A DNA stretch of 64,000 bases from positions 120,962-184,961 of the forward strand of contig KV918817.1 in the NCBI GenBank assembly GCA_002049455.2, read 5' to 3'. Position numbers and translations under genes: made by a program. Below the pieces are notes generated by a model. That model ran no database searches, was not told the origin of the DNA, and saw only the letters and a list, made by a program, of their open reading frames with translations. Origin of the DNA: Porphyra umbilicalis (taxonomy: Eukaryota > Rhodophyta > Bangiophyceae > Bangiales > Bangiaceae). This document shows, piece after piece, positions 36,801 through 51,800 of this stretch; within the stretch, counting starts at the first letter, position 1; every line of letters starts with the position of its first letter.

Positions 36801-39800
36801 GTAAACGTAGGGGATGATGATAAAATCTAGCGAAGTATTTGGTGCCTTACTGCGTGTTGAGCCGCCGGCGCCGCCGGCGCCGCACTGGGCCAAGACAATA
36901 CGCTCGATGAGGATTCGGCCAAAGAGAGCGAATACGACCTGCATCTGGCACTCTGCTGCATGCCGTGGTCGTACTCACATGTAAACCACACTGTTCCGGC
37001 CAAAACCCCACAGGCAGCCTGTTGCACTGTTCAGAACAGGCCTAATACGTTGTTTCCCGGAGACCGCATCTGGCGGCGCACGAAAAGGAAACTAAAAGAG
37101 GGAGAAGGTGGTGCCGCTCGGCTTGCACTCGTCGAGCCCGCGGTGGGGCCGGCGCCGACCCAACAGTGGGAGCCCGAGGGACAGGGAGCCCAACAGCGCT
37201 CCTGTTCGCCAACCCATACTCCTGTTTCCACATTGGCAGGTGGCGTGTGGCGCTCCACTGATGGCCCGTCTCGGAGCGGGAGGCGGCGCTGTCGGCCCGC
37301 CCACCAACAACGCTAGCGCTTGGGTCGTGACCATCGGCCGCACGTTACGGCGGAAAAGAAGCGCAGAAGAGTACTAAATTAGGCGTAAACGTAGGGGATG
37401 ATGATAAAATCTAGCGAAGTATTTGGTGCCTTACTGCGTGTTGAGCCGCCGGCGCCGCCGGCGCCGCACTGGGCCAAGACAATACGCTCGATGAGGATTC
37501 GGCCAAAGAGAGCGAATACGACCTGCATCTGGCACTCTGCTGCATGCCGTGGTCGTACTCACATGTAAACCACACTGTTCCGGCCAAAACCCCACAGGCA
37601 GCCTGTTGCACTGTTCAGAACAGGCCTAATACGTTGTTTCCCGGAGACCGCATCTGGCGGCGCACGAAAAGGAAACTAAAAGAGGGAGAAGGTGGTGCCG
37701 CTCGGCTTGCACTCGTCGAGCCCGCGGTGGGGCCGGCGCCGACCCAACAGTGGGAGCCCGAGGGACACGGAGCCCAACAGCGCTCCTGTTCGCCAACCCA
37801 TACTCCTGTTTCCACATTGGCAGGTGGCGTGTGGCGCTCCACTGATGGCCCGTCTCGGAGCGGGAGGCGGCGCTGTCGGCCCGCCCACCAACAACGCTAG
37901 CGCTTGGGTCGTGACCATCGGCCGCACGTTACGGCGGAAAAGAAGCGCAGAAGAGTACTAAATTAGGCGTAAACGTAGGGGATGATGATAAAATCTAGCG
38001 AAGTATTTGGTGCCTTACTGCGTGTTGAGCCGCCGGCGCCGCCGGCGCCGCACTGGGCCAAGACAATACGCTCGATGAGGATTCGGCCAAAGAGAGCGAA
38101 TACGACCTGCATCTGGCACTCTGCTGCATGCCGTGGTCGTACTCACATGTAAACCACACTGTTCCGGCCAAAACCCCACAGGCAGCCTGTTGCACTGTTC
38201 AGAACAGGCCTAATACGTTGTTTCCCGGAGACCGCATCTGGCGGCGCACGAAAAGGAAAGTAAAAGAGGGAGAAGGTGGTGCCGCTCGGCTTGCACTCGT
38301 CGAGCCCGCGGTGGGGCCGGCGCCGACCCAACAGTGGGAGCCCGAGGGACACGGAGCCCAACAGCGCTCCTGTTCGCCAACCCATACTCCTGTTTCCACA
38401 TTGGCAGGTGGCGTGTGGCGCTCCACTGATGGCCCGTCTCGGAGCGGGAGGCGGCGCTGTCGGCCCGCCCACCAACAACGCTAGCGCTTGGGTCGTGACC
38501 ATCGGCCGCACGTTACGGCGGAAAAGAAGCGCAGAAGAGTACTAAATTAGGCGTAAACGTAGGGGATGATGATAAAATCTAGCGAAGTATTTGGTGCCTT
38601 ACTGCGTGTTGAGCCGCCGGCGCCGCCGGCGCCGCACTGGGCCAAGACAATACGCTCGATGAGGATTCGGCCAAAGAGAGCGAATACGACCTGCATCTGG
38701 CACTCTGCTGCATGCCGTGGTCGTACTCACATGTAAACCACACTGTTCCGGCCAAAACCCCACAGGCAGCCTGTTGCACTGTTCAGAACAGGCCTAATAC
38801 GTTGTTTCCCGGAGACCGCATCTGGCGGCGCACGAAAAGGAAACTAAAAGAGGGAGAAGGTGGTGCCGCTCGGCTTGCACTCGTCGAGCCCGCGGTGGGG
38901 CCGGCGCCGACCCAACAGTGGGAGCCCGAGGGACAGGGAGCCCAACAGCGCTCCTGTTCGCCAACCCATACTCCTGTTTCCACATTGGCAGGTGGCGTGT
39001 GGCGCTCCACTGATGGCCCGTCTCGGAGCGGGAGGCGGCGCTGTCGGCCCGCCCACCAACAACGCTAGCGCTTGGGTCGTGACCATCGGCCGCACGTTAC
39101 GGCGGAAAAGAAGCGCAGAAGAGTACTAAATTAGGCGTAAACGTAGGGGATGATGATAAAATCTAGCGAAGTATTTGGTGCCTTACTGCGTGTTGAGCCG
39201 CCGGCGCCGCCGGCGCCGCACTGGGCCAAGACAATACGCTCGATGAGGATTCGGCCAAAGAGAGCGAATACGACCTGCATCTGGCACTCTGCTGCATGCC
39301 GTGGTCGTACTCACATGTAAACCACACTGTTCCGGCCAAAACCCCACAGGCAGCCTGTTGCACTGTTCAGAACAGGCCTAATACGTTGTTTCCCGGAGAC
39401 CGCATCTGGCGGCGCACGAAAAGGAAACTAAAAGAGGGAGAAGGTGGTGCCGCTCGGCTTGCACTCGTCGAGCCCGCGGTGGGGCCGGCGCCGACCCAAC
39501 AGTGGGAGCCCGAGGGACACGGAGCCCAACAGCGCTCCTGTTCGCCAACCCATACTCCTGTTTCCACATTGGCAGGTGGCGTGTGGCGCTCCACTGATGG
39601 CCCGTCTCGGAGCGGGAGGCGGCGCTGTCGGCCCGCCCACCAACAACGCTAGCGCTTGGGTCGTGACCATCGGCCGCACGTTACGGCGGAAAAGAAGCGC
39701 AGAAGAGTACTAAATTAGGCGTAAACGTAGGGGATGATGATAAAATCTAGCGAAGTATTTGGTGCCTTACTGCGTGTTGAGCCGCCGGCGCCGCCGGCGC

Positions 39801-42800
39801 CGCACTGGGCCAAGACAATACGCTCGATGAGGATTCGGCCAAAGAGAGCGAATACGACCTGCATCTGGCACTCTGCTGCATGCCGTGGTCGTACTCACAT
39901 GTAAACCACACTGTTCCGGCCAAAACCCCACAGGCAGCCTGTTGCACTGTTCAGAACAGGCCTAATACGTTGTTTCCCGGAGACCGCATCTGGCGGCGCA
40001 CGAAAAGGAAAGTAAAAGAGGGAGAAGGTGGTGCCGCTCGGCTTGCACTCGTCGAGCCCGCGGTGGGGCCGGCGCCGACCCAACAGTGGGAGCCCGAGGG
40101 ACACGGAGCCCAACAGCGCTCCTGTTCGCCAACCCATACTCCTGTTTCCACATTGGCAGGTGGCGTGTGGCGCTCCACTGATGGCCCGTCTCGGAGCGGA
40201 AGGCGGCGCTGTCGGCCCGCCCACCAACAACGCTAGCGCTTGGGTCGTGACCATCGGCCGCACGTTACGGCGGAAAAGAAGCGCAGAAGAGTACTAAATT
40301 AGGCGTAAACGTAGGGGATGATGATAAAATCTAGCGAAGTATTTGGTGCCTTACTGCGTGTTGAGCCGCCGGCGCCGCCGGCGCCGCACTGGGCCAAGAC
40401 AATACGCTCGATGAGGATTCGGCCAAAGAGAGCGAATACGACCTGCATCTGGCACTCTGCTGCATGCCGTGGTCGTACTCACATGTAAACCACACTGTTC
40501 CGGCCAAAACCCCACAGGCAGCCTGTTGCACTGTTCAGAACAGGCCTAATACGTTGTTTCCCGGAGACCGCATCTGGCGGCGCACGAAAAGGAAACTAAA
40601 AGAGGGAGAAGGTGGTGCCGCTCGGCTTGCACTCGTCGAGCCCGCGGTGGGGCCGGCGCCGACCCAACAGTGGGAGCCCGAGGGACACGGAGCCCAACAG
40701 CGCTCCTGTTCGCCAACCCATACTCCTGTTTCCACATTGGCAGGTGGCGTGTGGCGCTCCACTGATGGCCCGTCTCGGAGCGGAAGGCGGCGCTGTCGGC
40801 CCGCCCACCAACAACGCTAGCGCTTGGGTCGTGACCATCGGCCGCACGTTACGGCGGAAAAGAAGCGCAGAAGAGTACTAAATTAGGCGTAAACGTAGGG
40901 GATGATGATAAAATCTAGCGAAGTATTTGGTGCCTTACTGCGTGTTGAGCCGCCGGCGCCGCCGGCGCCGCACTGGGCCAAGACAATACGCTCGATGAGG
41001 ATTCGGCCAAAGAGAGCGAATACGACCTGCATCTGGCACTCTGCTGCATGCCGTGGTCGTACTCACATGTAAACCACACTGTTCCGGCCAAAACCCCACA
41101 GGCAGCCTGTTGCACTGTTCAGAACAGGCCTAATACGTTGTTTCCCGGAGACCGCATCTGGCGGCGCACGAAAAGGAAACTAAAAGAGGGAGAAGGTGGT
41201 GCCGCTCGGCTTGCACTCGTCGAGCCCGCGGTGGGGCCGGCGCCGACCCAACAGTGGGAGCCCGAGGGACACGGAGCCCAACAGCGCTCCTGTTCGCCAA
41301 CCCATACTCCTGTTTCCACATTGGCAGGTGGCGTGTGGCGCTCCACTGATGGCCCGTCTCGGAGCGGAAGGCGGCGCTGTCGGCCCGCCCACCAACAACG
41401 CTAGCGCTTGGGTCGTGACCATCGGCCGCACGTTACGGCGGAAAAGAAGCGCAGAAGAGTACTAAATTAGGCGTAAACGTAGGGGATGATGATAAAATCT
41501 AGCGAAGTATTTGGTGCCTTACTGCGTGTTGAGCCGCCGGCGCCGCCGGCGCCGCACTGGGCCAAGACAATACGCTCGATGAGGATTCGGCCAAAGAGAG
41601 CGAATACGACCTGCATCTGGCACTCTGCTGCATGCCGTGGTCGTACTCACATGTAAACCACACTGTTCCGGCCAAAACCCCACAGGCAGCCTGTTGCACT
41701 GTTCAGAACAGGCCTAATACGTTGTTTCCCGGAGACCGCATCTGGCGGCGCACGAAAAGGAAACTAAAAGAGGGAGAAGGTGGTGCCGCTCGGCTTGCAC
41801 TCGTCGAGCCCGCGGTGGGGCCGGCGCCGACCCAACAGTGGGAGCCCGAGGGACACGGAGCCCAACAGCGCTCCTGTTCGCCAACCCATACTCCTGTTTC
41901 CACATTGGCAGGTGGCGTGTGGCGCTCCACTGATGGCCCGTCTCGGAGCGGGAGGCGGCGCTGTCGGCCCGCCCACCAACAACGCTAGCGCTTGGGTCGT
42001 GACCATCGGCCGCACGTTACGGCGGAAAAGAAGCGCAGAAGAGTACTAAATTAGGCGTAAACGTAGGGGATGATGATAAAATCTAGCGAAGTATTTGGTG
42101 CCTTACTGCGTGTTGAGCCGCCGGCGCCGCCGGCGCCGCACTGGGCCAAGACAATACGCTCGATGAGGATTCGGCCAAAGAGAGCGAATACGACCTGCAT
42201 CTGGCACTCTGCTGCATGCCGTGGTCGTACTCACATGTAAACCACACTGTTCCGGCCAAAACCCCACAGGCAGCCTGTTGCACTGTTCAGAACAGGCCTA
42301 ATACGTTGTTTCCCGGAGACCGCATCTGGCGGCGCACGAAAAGGAAACTAAAAGAGGGAGAAGGTGGTGCCGCTCGGCTTGCACTCGTCGAGCCCGCGGT
42401 GGGGCCGGCGCCGACCCAACAGTGGGAGCCCGAGGGACACGGAGCCCAACAGCGCTCCTGTTCGCCAACCCATACTCCTGTTTCCACATTGGCAGGTGGC
42501 GTGTGGCGCTCCACTGATGGCCCGTCTCGGAGCGGGAGGCGGCGCTGTCGGCCCGCCCACCAACAACGCTAGCGCTTGGGTCGTGACCATCGGCCGCACG
42601 TTACGGCGGAAAAGAAGCGCAGAAGAGTACTAAATTAGGCGTAAACGTAGGGGATGATGATAAAATCTAGCGAAGTATTTGGTGCCTTACTGCGTGTTGA
42701 GCCGCCGGCGCCGCCGGCGCCGCACTGGGCCAAGACAATACGCTCGATGAGGATTCGGCCAAAGAGAGCGAATACGACCTGCATCTGGCACTCTGCTGCA

Positions 42801-45800
42801 TGCCGTGGTCGTACTCACATGTAAACCACACTGTTCCGGCCAAAACCCCACAGGCAGCCTGTTGCACTGTTCAGAACAGGCCTAATACGTTGTTTCCCGG
42901 AGACCGCATCTGGCGGCGCACGAAAAGGAAACTAAAAGAGGGAGAAGGTGGTGCCGCTCGGCTTGCACTCGTCGAGCCCGCGGTGGGGCCGGCGCCGACC
43001 CAACAGTGGGAGCCCGAGGGACACGGAGCCCAACAGCGCTCCTGTTCGCCAACCCATACTCCTGTTTCCACATTGGCAGGTGGCGTGTGGCGCTCCACTG
43101 ATGGCCCGTCTCGGAGCGGAAGGCGGCGCTGTCGGCCCGCCCACCAACAACGCTAGCGCTTGGGTCGTGACCATCGGCCGCACGTTACGGCGGAAAAGAA
43201 GCGCAGAAGAGTACTAAATTAGGCGTAAACGTAGGGGATGATGATAAAATCTAGCGAAGTATTTGGTGCCTTACTGCGTGTTGAGCCGCCGGCGCCGCCG
43301 GCGCCGCACTGGGCCAAGACAATACGCTCGATGAGGATTCGGCCAAAGAGAGCGAATACGACCTGCATCTGGCACTCTGCTGCATGCCGTGGTCGTACTC
43401 ACATGTAAACCACACTGTTCCGGCCAAAACCCCACAGGCAGCCTGTTGCACTGTTCAGAACAGGCCTAATACGTTGTTTCCCGGAGACCGCATCTGGCGG
43501 CGCACGAAAAGGAAACTAAAAGAGGGAGAAGGTGGTGCCGCTCGGCTTGCACTCGTCGAGCCCGCGGTGGGGCCGGCGCCGACCCAACAGTGGGAGCCCG
43601 AGGGACACGGAGCCCAACAGCGCTCCTGTTCGCCAACCCATACTCCTGTTTCCACATTGGCAGGTGGCGTGTGGCGCTCCACTGATGGCCCGTCTCGGAG
43701 CGGGAGGCGGCGCTGTCGGCCCGCCCACCAACAACGCTAGCGCTTGGGTCGTGACCATCGGCCGCACGTTACGGCGGAAAAGAAGCGCAGAAGAGTACTA
43801 AATTAGGCGTAAACGTAGGGGATGATGATAAAATCTAGCGAAGTATTTGGTGCCTTACTGCGTGTTGAGCCGCCGGCGCCGCCGGCGCCGCACTGGGCCA
43901 AGACAATACGCTCGATGAGGATTCGGCCAAAGAGAGCGAATACGACCTGCATCTGGCACTCTGCTGCATGCCGTGGTCGTACTCACATGTAAACCACACT
44001 GTTCCGGCCAAAACCCCACAGGCAGCCTGTTGCACTGTTCAGAACAGGCCTAATACGTTGTTTCCCGGAGACCGCATCTGGCGGCGCACGAAAAGGAAAC
44101 TAAAAGAGGGAGAAGGTGGTGCCGCTCGGCTTGCACTCGTCGAGCCCGCGGTGGGGCCGGCGCCGACCCAACAGTGGGAGCCCGAGGGACACGGAGCCCA
44201 ACAGCGCTCCTGTTCGCCAACCCATACTCCTGTTTCCACATTGGCAGGTGGCGTGTGGCGCTCCACTGATGGCCCGTCTCGGAGCGGAGGCGGCGCTGTC
44301 GGCCCGCCCACCAACAACGCTAGCGCTTGGGTCGTGACCATCGGCCGCACGTTACGGCGGAAAAGAAGCGCAGAAGAGTACTAAATTAGGCGTAAACGTA
44401 GGGGATGATGATAAAATCTAGCGAAGTATTTGGTGCCTTACTGCGTGTTGAGCCGCCGGCGCCGCCGGCGCCGCACTGGGCCAAGACAATACGCTCGATG
44501 AGGATTCGGCCAAAGAGAGCGAATACGACCTGCATCTGGCACTCTGCTGCATGCCGTGGTCGTACTCACATGTAAACCACACTGTTCCGGCCAAAACCCC
44601 ACAGGCAGCCTGTTGCACTGTTCAGAACAGGCCTAATACGTTGTTTCCCGGAGACCGCATCTGGCGGCGCACGAAAAGGAAACTAAAAGAGGGAGAAGGT
44701 GGTGCCGCTCGGCTTGCACTCGTCGAGCCCGCGGTGGGGCCGGCGCCGACCCAACAGTGGGAGCCCGAGGGACACGGAGCCCAACAGCGCTCCTGTTCGC
44801 CAACCCATACTCCTGTTTCCACATTGGCAGGTGGCGTGTGGCGCTCCACTGATGGCCCGTCTCGGAGCGGAAGGCGGCGCTGTCGGCCCGCCCACCAACA
44901 ACGCTAGCGCTTGGGTCGTGACCATCGGCCGCACGTTACGGCGGAAAAGAAGCGCAGAAGAGTACTAAATTAGGCGTAAACGTAGGGGATGATGATAAAA
45001 TCTAGCGAAGTATTTGGTGCCTTACTGCGTGTTGAGCCGCCGGCGCCGCCGGCGCCGCACTGGGCCAAGACAATACGCTCGATGAGGATTCGGCCAAAGA
45101 GAGCGAATACGACCTGCATCTGGCACTCTGCTGCATGCCGTGGTCGTACTCACATGTAAACCACACTGTTCCGGCCAAAACCCCACAGGCAGCCTGTTGC
45201 ACTGTTCAGAACAGGCCTAATACGTTGTTTCCCGGAGACCGCATCTGGCGGCGCACGAAAAGGAAACTAAAAGAGGGAGAAGGTGGTGCCGCTCGGCTTG
45301 CACTCGTCGAGCCCGCGGTGGGGCCGGCGCCGACCCAACAGTGGGAGCCCGAGGGACACGGAGCCCAACAGCGCTCCTGTTCGCCAACCCATACTCCTGT
45401 TTCCACATTGGCAGGTGGCGTGTGGCGCTCCACTGATGGCCCGTCTCGGAGCGGAAGGCGGCGCTGTCGGCCCGCCCACCAACAACGCTAGCGCTTGGGT
45501 CGTGACCATCGGCCGCACGTTACGGCGGAAAAGAAGCGCAGAAGAGTACTAAATTAGGCGTAAACGTAGGGGATGATGATAAAATCTAGCGAAGTATTTG
45601 GTGCCTTACTGCGTGTTGAGCCGCCGGCGCCGCCGGCGCCGCACTGGGCCAAGACAATACGCTCGATGAGGATTCGGCCAAAGAGAGCGAATACGACCTG
45701 CATCTGGCACTCTGCTGCATGCCGTGGTCGTACTCACATGTAAACCACACTGTTCCGGCCAAAACCCCACAGGCAGCCTGTTGCACTGTTCAGAACAGGC

Positions 45801-48800
45801 CTAATACGTTGTTTCCCGGAGACCGCATCTGGCGGCGCACGAAAAGGAAACTAAAAGAGGGAGAAGGTGGTGCCGCTCGGCTTGCACTCGTCGAGCCCGC
45901 GGTGGGGCCGGCGCCGACCCAACAGTGGGAGCCCGAGGGACACGGAGCCCAACAGCGCTCCTGTTCGCCAACCCATACTCCTGTTTCCACATTGGCAGGT
46001 GGCGTGTGGCGCTCCACTGATGGCCCGTCTCGGAGCGGAAGGCGGCGCTGTCGGCCCGCCCACCAACAACGCTAGCGCTTGGGTCGTGACCATCGGCCGC
46101 ACGTTACGGCGGAAAAGAAGCGCAGAAGAGTACTAAATTAGGCGTAAACGTAGGGGATGATGATAAAATCTAGCGAAGTATTTGGTGCCTTACTGCGTGT
46201 TGAGCCGCCGGCGCCGCCGGCGCCGCACTGGGCCAAGACAATACGCTCGATGAGGATTCGGCCAAAGAGAGCGAATACGACCTGCATCTGGCACTCTGCT
46301 GCATGCCGTGGTCGTACTCACATGTAAACCACACTGTTCCGGCCAAAACCCCACAGGCAGCCTGTTGCACTGTTCAGAACAGGCCTAATACGTTGTTTCC
46401 CGGAGACCGCATCTGGCGGCGCACGAAAAGGAAACTAAAAGAGGGAGAAGGTGGTGCCGCTCGGCTTGCACTCGTCGAGCCCGCGGTGGGGCCGGCGCCG
46501 ACCCAACAGTGGGAGCCCGAGGGACACGGAGCCCAACAGCGCTCCTGTTCGCCAACCCATACTCCTGTTTCCACATTGGCAGGTGGCGTGTGGCGCTCCA
46601 CTGATGGCCCGTCTCGGAGCGGAAGGCGGCGCTGTCGGCCCGCCCACCAACAACGCTAGCGCTTGGGTCGTGACCATCGGCCGCACGTTACGGCGGAAAA
46701 GAAGCGCAGAAGAGTACTAAATTAGGCGTAAACGTAGGGGATGATGATAAAATCTAGCGAAGTATTTGGTGCCTTACTGCGTGTTGAGCCGCCGGCGCCG
46801 CCGGCGCCGCACTGGGCCAAGACAATACGCTCGATGAGGATTCGGCCAAAGAGAGCGAATACGACCTGCATCTGGCACTCTGCTGCATGCCGTGGTCGTA
46901 CTCACATGTAAACCACACTGTTCCGGCCAAAACCCCACAGGCAGCCTGTTGCACTGTTCAGAACAGGCCTAATACGTTGTTTCCCGGAGACCGCATCTGG
47001 CGGCGCACGAAAAGGAAACTAAAAGAGGGAGAAGGTGGTGCCGCTCGGCTTGCACTCGTCGAGCCCGCGGTGGGGCCGGCGCCGACCCAACAGTGGGAGC
47101 CCGAGGGACACGGAGCCCAACAGCGCTCCTGTTCGCCAACCCATACTCCTGTTTCCACATTGGCAGGTGGCGTGTGGCGCTCCACTGATGGCCCGTCTCG
47201 GAGCGGGAGGCGGCGCTGTCGGCCCGCCCACCAACAACGCTAGCGCTTGGGTCGTGACCATCGGCCGCACGTTACGGCGGAAAAGAAGCGCAGAAGAGTA
47301 CTAAATTAGGCGTAAACGTAGGGGATGATGATAAAATCTAGCGAAGTATTTGGTGCCTTACTGCGTGTTGAGCCGCCGGCGCCGCCGGCGCCGCACTGGG
47401 CCAAGACAATACGCTCGATGAGGATTCGGCCAAAGAGAGCGAATACGACCTGCATCTGGCACTCTGCTGCATGCCGTGGTCGTACTCACATGTAAACCAC
47501 ACTGTTCCGGCCAAAACCCCACAGGCAGCCTGTTGCACTGTTCAGAACAGGCCTAATACGTTGTTTCCCGGAGACCGCATCTGGCGGCGCACGAAAAGGA
47601 AACTAAAAGAGGGAGAAGGTGGTGCCGCTCGGCTTGCACTCGTCGAGCCCGCGGTGGGGCCGGCGCCGACCCAACAGTGGGAGCCCGAGGGACACGGAGC
47701 CCAACAGCGCTCCTGTTCGCCAACCCATACTCCTGTTTCCACATTGGCAGGTGGCGTGTGGCGCTCCACTGATGGCCCGTCTCGGAGCGGAAGGCGGCGC
47801 TGTCGGCCCGCCCACCAACAACGCTAGCGCTTGGGTCGTGACCATCGGCCGCACGTTACGGCGGAAAAGAAGCGCAGAAGAGTACTAAATTAGGCGTAAA
47901 CGTAGGGGATGATGATAAAATCTAGCGAAGTATTTGGTGCCTTACTGCGTGTTGAGCCGCCGGCGCCGCCGGCGCCGCACTGGGCCAAGACAATACGCTC
48001 GATGAGGATTCGGCCAAAGAGAGCGAATACGACCTGCATCTGGCACTCTGCTGCATGCCGTGGTCGTACTCACATGTAAACCACACTGTTCCGGCCAAAA
48101 CCCCACAGGCAGCCTGTTGCACTGTTCAGAACAGGCCTAATACGTTGTTTCCCGGAGACCGCATCTGGCGGCGCACGAAAAGGAAACTAAAAGAGGGAGA
48201 AGGTGGTGCCGCTCGGCTTGCACTCGTCGAGCCCGCGGTGGGGCCGGCGCCGACCCAACAGTGGGAGCCCGAGGGACACGGAGCCCAACAGCGCTCCTGT
48301 TCGCCAACCCATACTCCTGTTTCCACATTGGCAGGTGGCGTGTGGCGCTCCACTGATGGCCCGTCTCGGAGCGGAAGGCGGCGCTGTCGGCCCGCCCACC
48401 AACAACGCTAGCGCTTGGGTCGTGACCATCGGCCGCACGTTACGGCGGAAAAGAAGCGCAGAAGAGTACTAAATTAGGCGTAAACGTAGGGGATGATGAT
48501 AAAATCTAGCGAAGTATTTGGTGCCTTACTGCGTGTTGAGCCGCCGGCGCCGCCGGCGCCGCACTGGGCCAAGACAATACGCTCGATGAGGATTCGGCCA
48601 AAGAGAGCGAATACGACCTGCATCTGGCACTCTGCTGCATGCCGTGGTCGTACTCACATGTAAACCACACTGTTCCGGCCAAAACCCCACAGGCAGCCTG
48701 TTGCACTGTTCAGAACAGGCCTAATACGTTGTTTCCCGGAGACCGCATCTGGCGGCGCACGAAAAGGAAACTAAAAGAGGGAGAAGGTGGTGCCGCTCGG

Positions 48801-51800
48801 CTTGCACTCGTCGAGCCCGCGGTGGGGCCGGCGCCGACCCAACAGTGGGAGCCCGAGGGACACGGAGCCCAACAGCGCTCCTGCTCGCCAACCCATACTC
48901 CTGTTTCCACATTGGCAGGTGGCGTGTGGCGCTCCACTGATGGCCCGTCTCGGAGCGGGAGGCGGCGCTGTCGGCCCGCCCACCAACAACGCTAGCGCTT
49001 GGGTCGTGACCATCGGCCGCACGTTACGGCGGAAAAGAAGCGCAGAAGAGTACTAAATTAGGCGTAAACGTAGGGGATGATGATAAAATCTAGCGAAGTA
49101 TTTGGTGCCTTACTGCGTGTTGAGCCGCCGGCGCCGCCGGCGCCGCACTGGGCCAAGACAATACGCTCGATGAGGATTCGGCCAAAGAGAGCGAATACGA
49201 CCTGCATCTGGCACTCTGCTGCATGCCGTGGTCGTACTCACATGTAAACCACACTGTTCCGGCCAAAACCCCACAGGCAGCCTGTTGCACTGTTCAGAAC
49301 AGGCCTAATACGTTGTTTCCCGGAGACCGCATCTGGCGGCGCACGAAAAGGAAACTAAAAGAGGGAGAAGGTGGTGCCGCTCGGCTTGCACTCGTCGAGC
49401 CCGCGGTGGGGCCGGCGCCGACCCAACAGTGGGAGCCCGAGGGACACGGAGCCCAACAGCGCTCCTGTTCGCCAACCCATACTCCTGTTTCCACATTGGC
49501 AGGTGGCGTGTGGCGCTCCACTGATGGCCCGTCTCGGAGCGGAAGGCGGCGCTGTCGGCCCGCCCACCAACAACGCTAGCGCTTGGGTCGTGACCATCGG
49601 CCGCACGTTACGGCGGAAAAGAAGCGCAGAAGAGTACTAAATTAGGCGTAAACGTAGGGGATGATGATAAAATCTAGCGAAGTATTTGGTGCCTTACTGC
49701 GTGTTGAGCCGCCGGCGCCGCCGGCGCCGCACTGGGCCAAGACAATACGCTCGATGAGGATTCGGCCAAAGAGAGCGAATACGACCTGCATCTGGCACTC
49801 TGCTGCATGCCGTGGTCGTACTCACATGTAAACCACACTGTTCCGGCCAAAACCCCACAGGCAGCCTGTTGCACTGTTCAGAACAGGCCTAATACGTTGT
49901 TTCCCGGAGACCGCATCTGGCGGCGCACGAAAAGGAAACTAAAAGAGGGAGAAGGTGGTGCCGCTCGGCTTGCACTCGTCGAGCCCGCGGTGGGGCCGGC
50001 GCCGACCCAACAGTGGGAGCCCGAGGGACACGGAGCCCAACAGCGCTCCTGTTCGCCAACCCATACTCCTGTTTCCACATTGGCAGGTGGCGTGTGGCGC
50101 TCCACTGATGGCCCGTCTCGGAGCGGGAGGCGGCGCTGTCGGCCCGCCCACCAACAACGCTAGCGCTTGGGTCGTGACCATCGGCCGCACGTTACGGCGG
50201 AAAAGAAGCGCAGAAGAGTACTAAATTAGGCGTAAACGTAGGGGATGATGATAAAATCTAGCGAAGTATTTGGTGCCTTACTGCGTGTTGAGCCGCCGGC
50301 GCCGCCGGCGCCGCACTGGGCCAAGACAATACGCTCGATGAGGATTCGGCCAAAGAGAGCGAATACGACCTGCATCTGGCACTCTGCTGCATGCCGTGGT
50401 CGTACTCACATGTAAACCACACTGTTCCGGCCAAAACCCCACAGGCAGCCTGTTGCACTGTTCAGAACAGGCCTAATACGTTGTTTCCCGGAGACCGCAT
50501 CTGGCGGCGCACGAAAAGGAAACTAAAAGAGGGAGAAGGTGGTGCCGCTCGGCTTGCACTCGTCAAGCCCGCGGTGGGGCCGGCGCCGACCCAACAGTGG
50601 GAGCCCGAGGGACACGGAGCCCAACAGCGCTCCTGTTCGCCAACCCATACTCCTGTTTCCACATTGGCAGGTGGCGTGTGGCGCTCCACTGATGGCCCGT
50701 CTCGGAGCGGAAGGCGGCGCTGTCGGCCCGCCCACCAACAACGCTAGCGCTTGGGTCGTGACCATCGGCCGCACGTTACGGCGGAAAAGAAGCGCAGAAG
50801 AGTACTAAATTAAGCGTAAACGTAGGGGATGATGATAAAATCTAGCGAAGTATTTGGTGCCTTACTGCGTGTTGAGCCGCCGGCGCCGCCGGCGCCGCAC
50901 TGGGCCAAGACAATACGCTCGATGAGGATTCGGCCAAAGAGAGCGAATACGACCTGCATCTGGCACTCTGCTGCATGCCGTGGTCGTACTCACATGTAAA
51001 CCACACTGTTCCGGCCAAAACCCCACAGGCAGCCTGTTGCACTGTTCAGAACAGGCCTAATACGTTGTTTCCCGGAGACCGCATCTGGCGGCGCACGAAA
51101 AGGAAACTAAAAGAGGGAGAAGGTGGTGCCGCTCGGCTTGCACTCGTCGAGCCCGCGGTGGGGCCGGCGCCGACCCAACAGTGGGAGCCCGAGGGACACG
51201 GAGCCCAACAGCGCTCCTGTTCGCCAACCCATACTCCTGTTTCCACATTGGCAGGTGGCGTGTGGCGCTCCACTGATGGCCCGTCTCGGAGCGGGAGGCG
51301 GCGCTGTCGGCCCGCCCACCAACAACGCTAGCGCTTGGGTCGTGACCATCGGCCGCACGTTACGGCGGAAAAGAAGCGCAGAAGAGTACTAAATTAGGCG
51401 TAAACGTAGGGGATGATGATAAAATCTAGCGAAGTATTTGGTGCCTTACTGCGTGTTGAGCCGCCGGCGCCGCCGGCGCCGCACTGGGCCAAGACAATAC
51501 GCTCGATGAGGATTCGGCCAAAGAGAGCGAATACGACCTGCATCTGGCACTCTGCTGCATGCCGTGGTCGTACTCACATGTAAACCACACTGTTCCGGCC
51601 AAAACCCCACAGGCAGCCTGTTGCACTGTTCAGAACAGGCCTAATACGTTGTTTCCCGGAGACCGCATCTGGCGGCGCACGAAAAGGAAACTAAAAGAGG
51701 GAGAAGGTGGTGCCGCTCGGCTTGCACTCGTCGAGCCCGCGGTGGGGCCGGCGCCGACCCAACAGTGGGAGCCCGAGGGACACGGAGCCCAACAGCGCTC

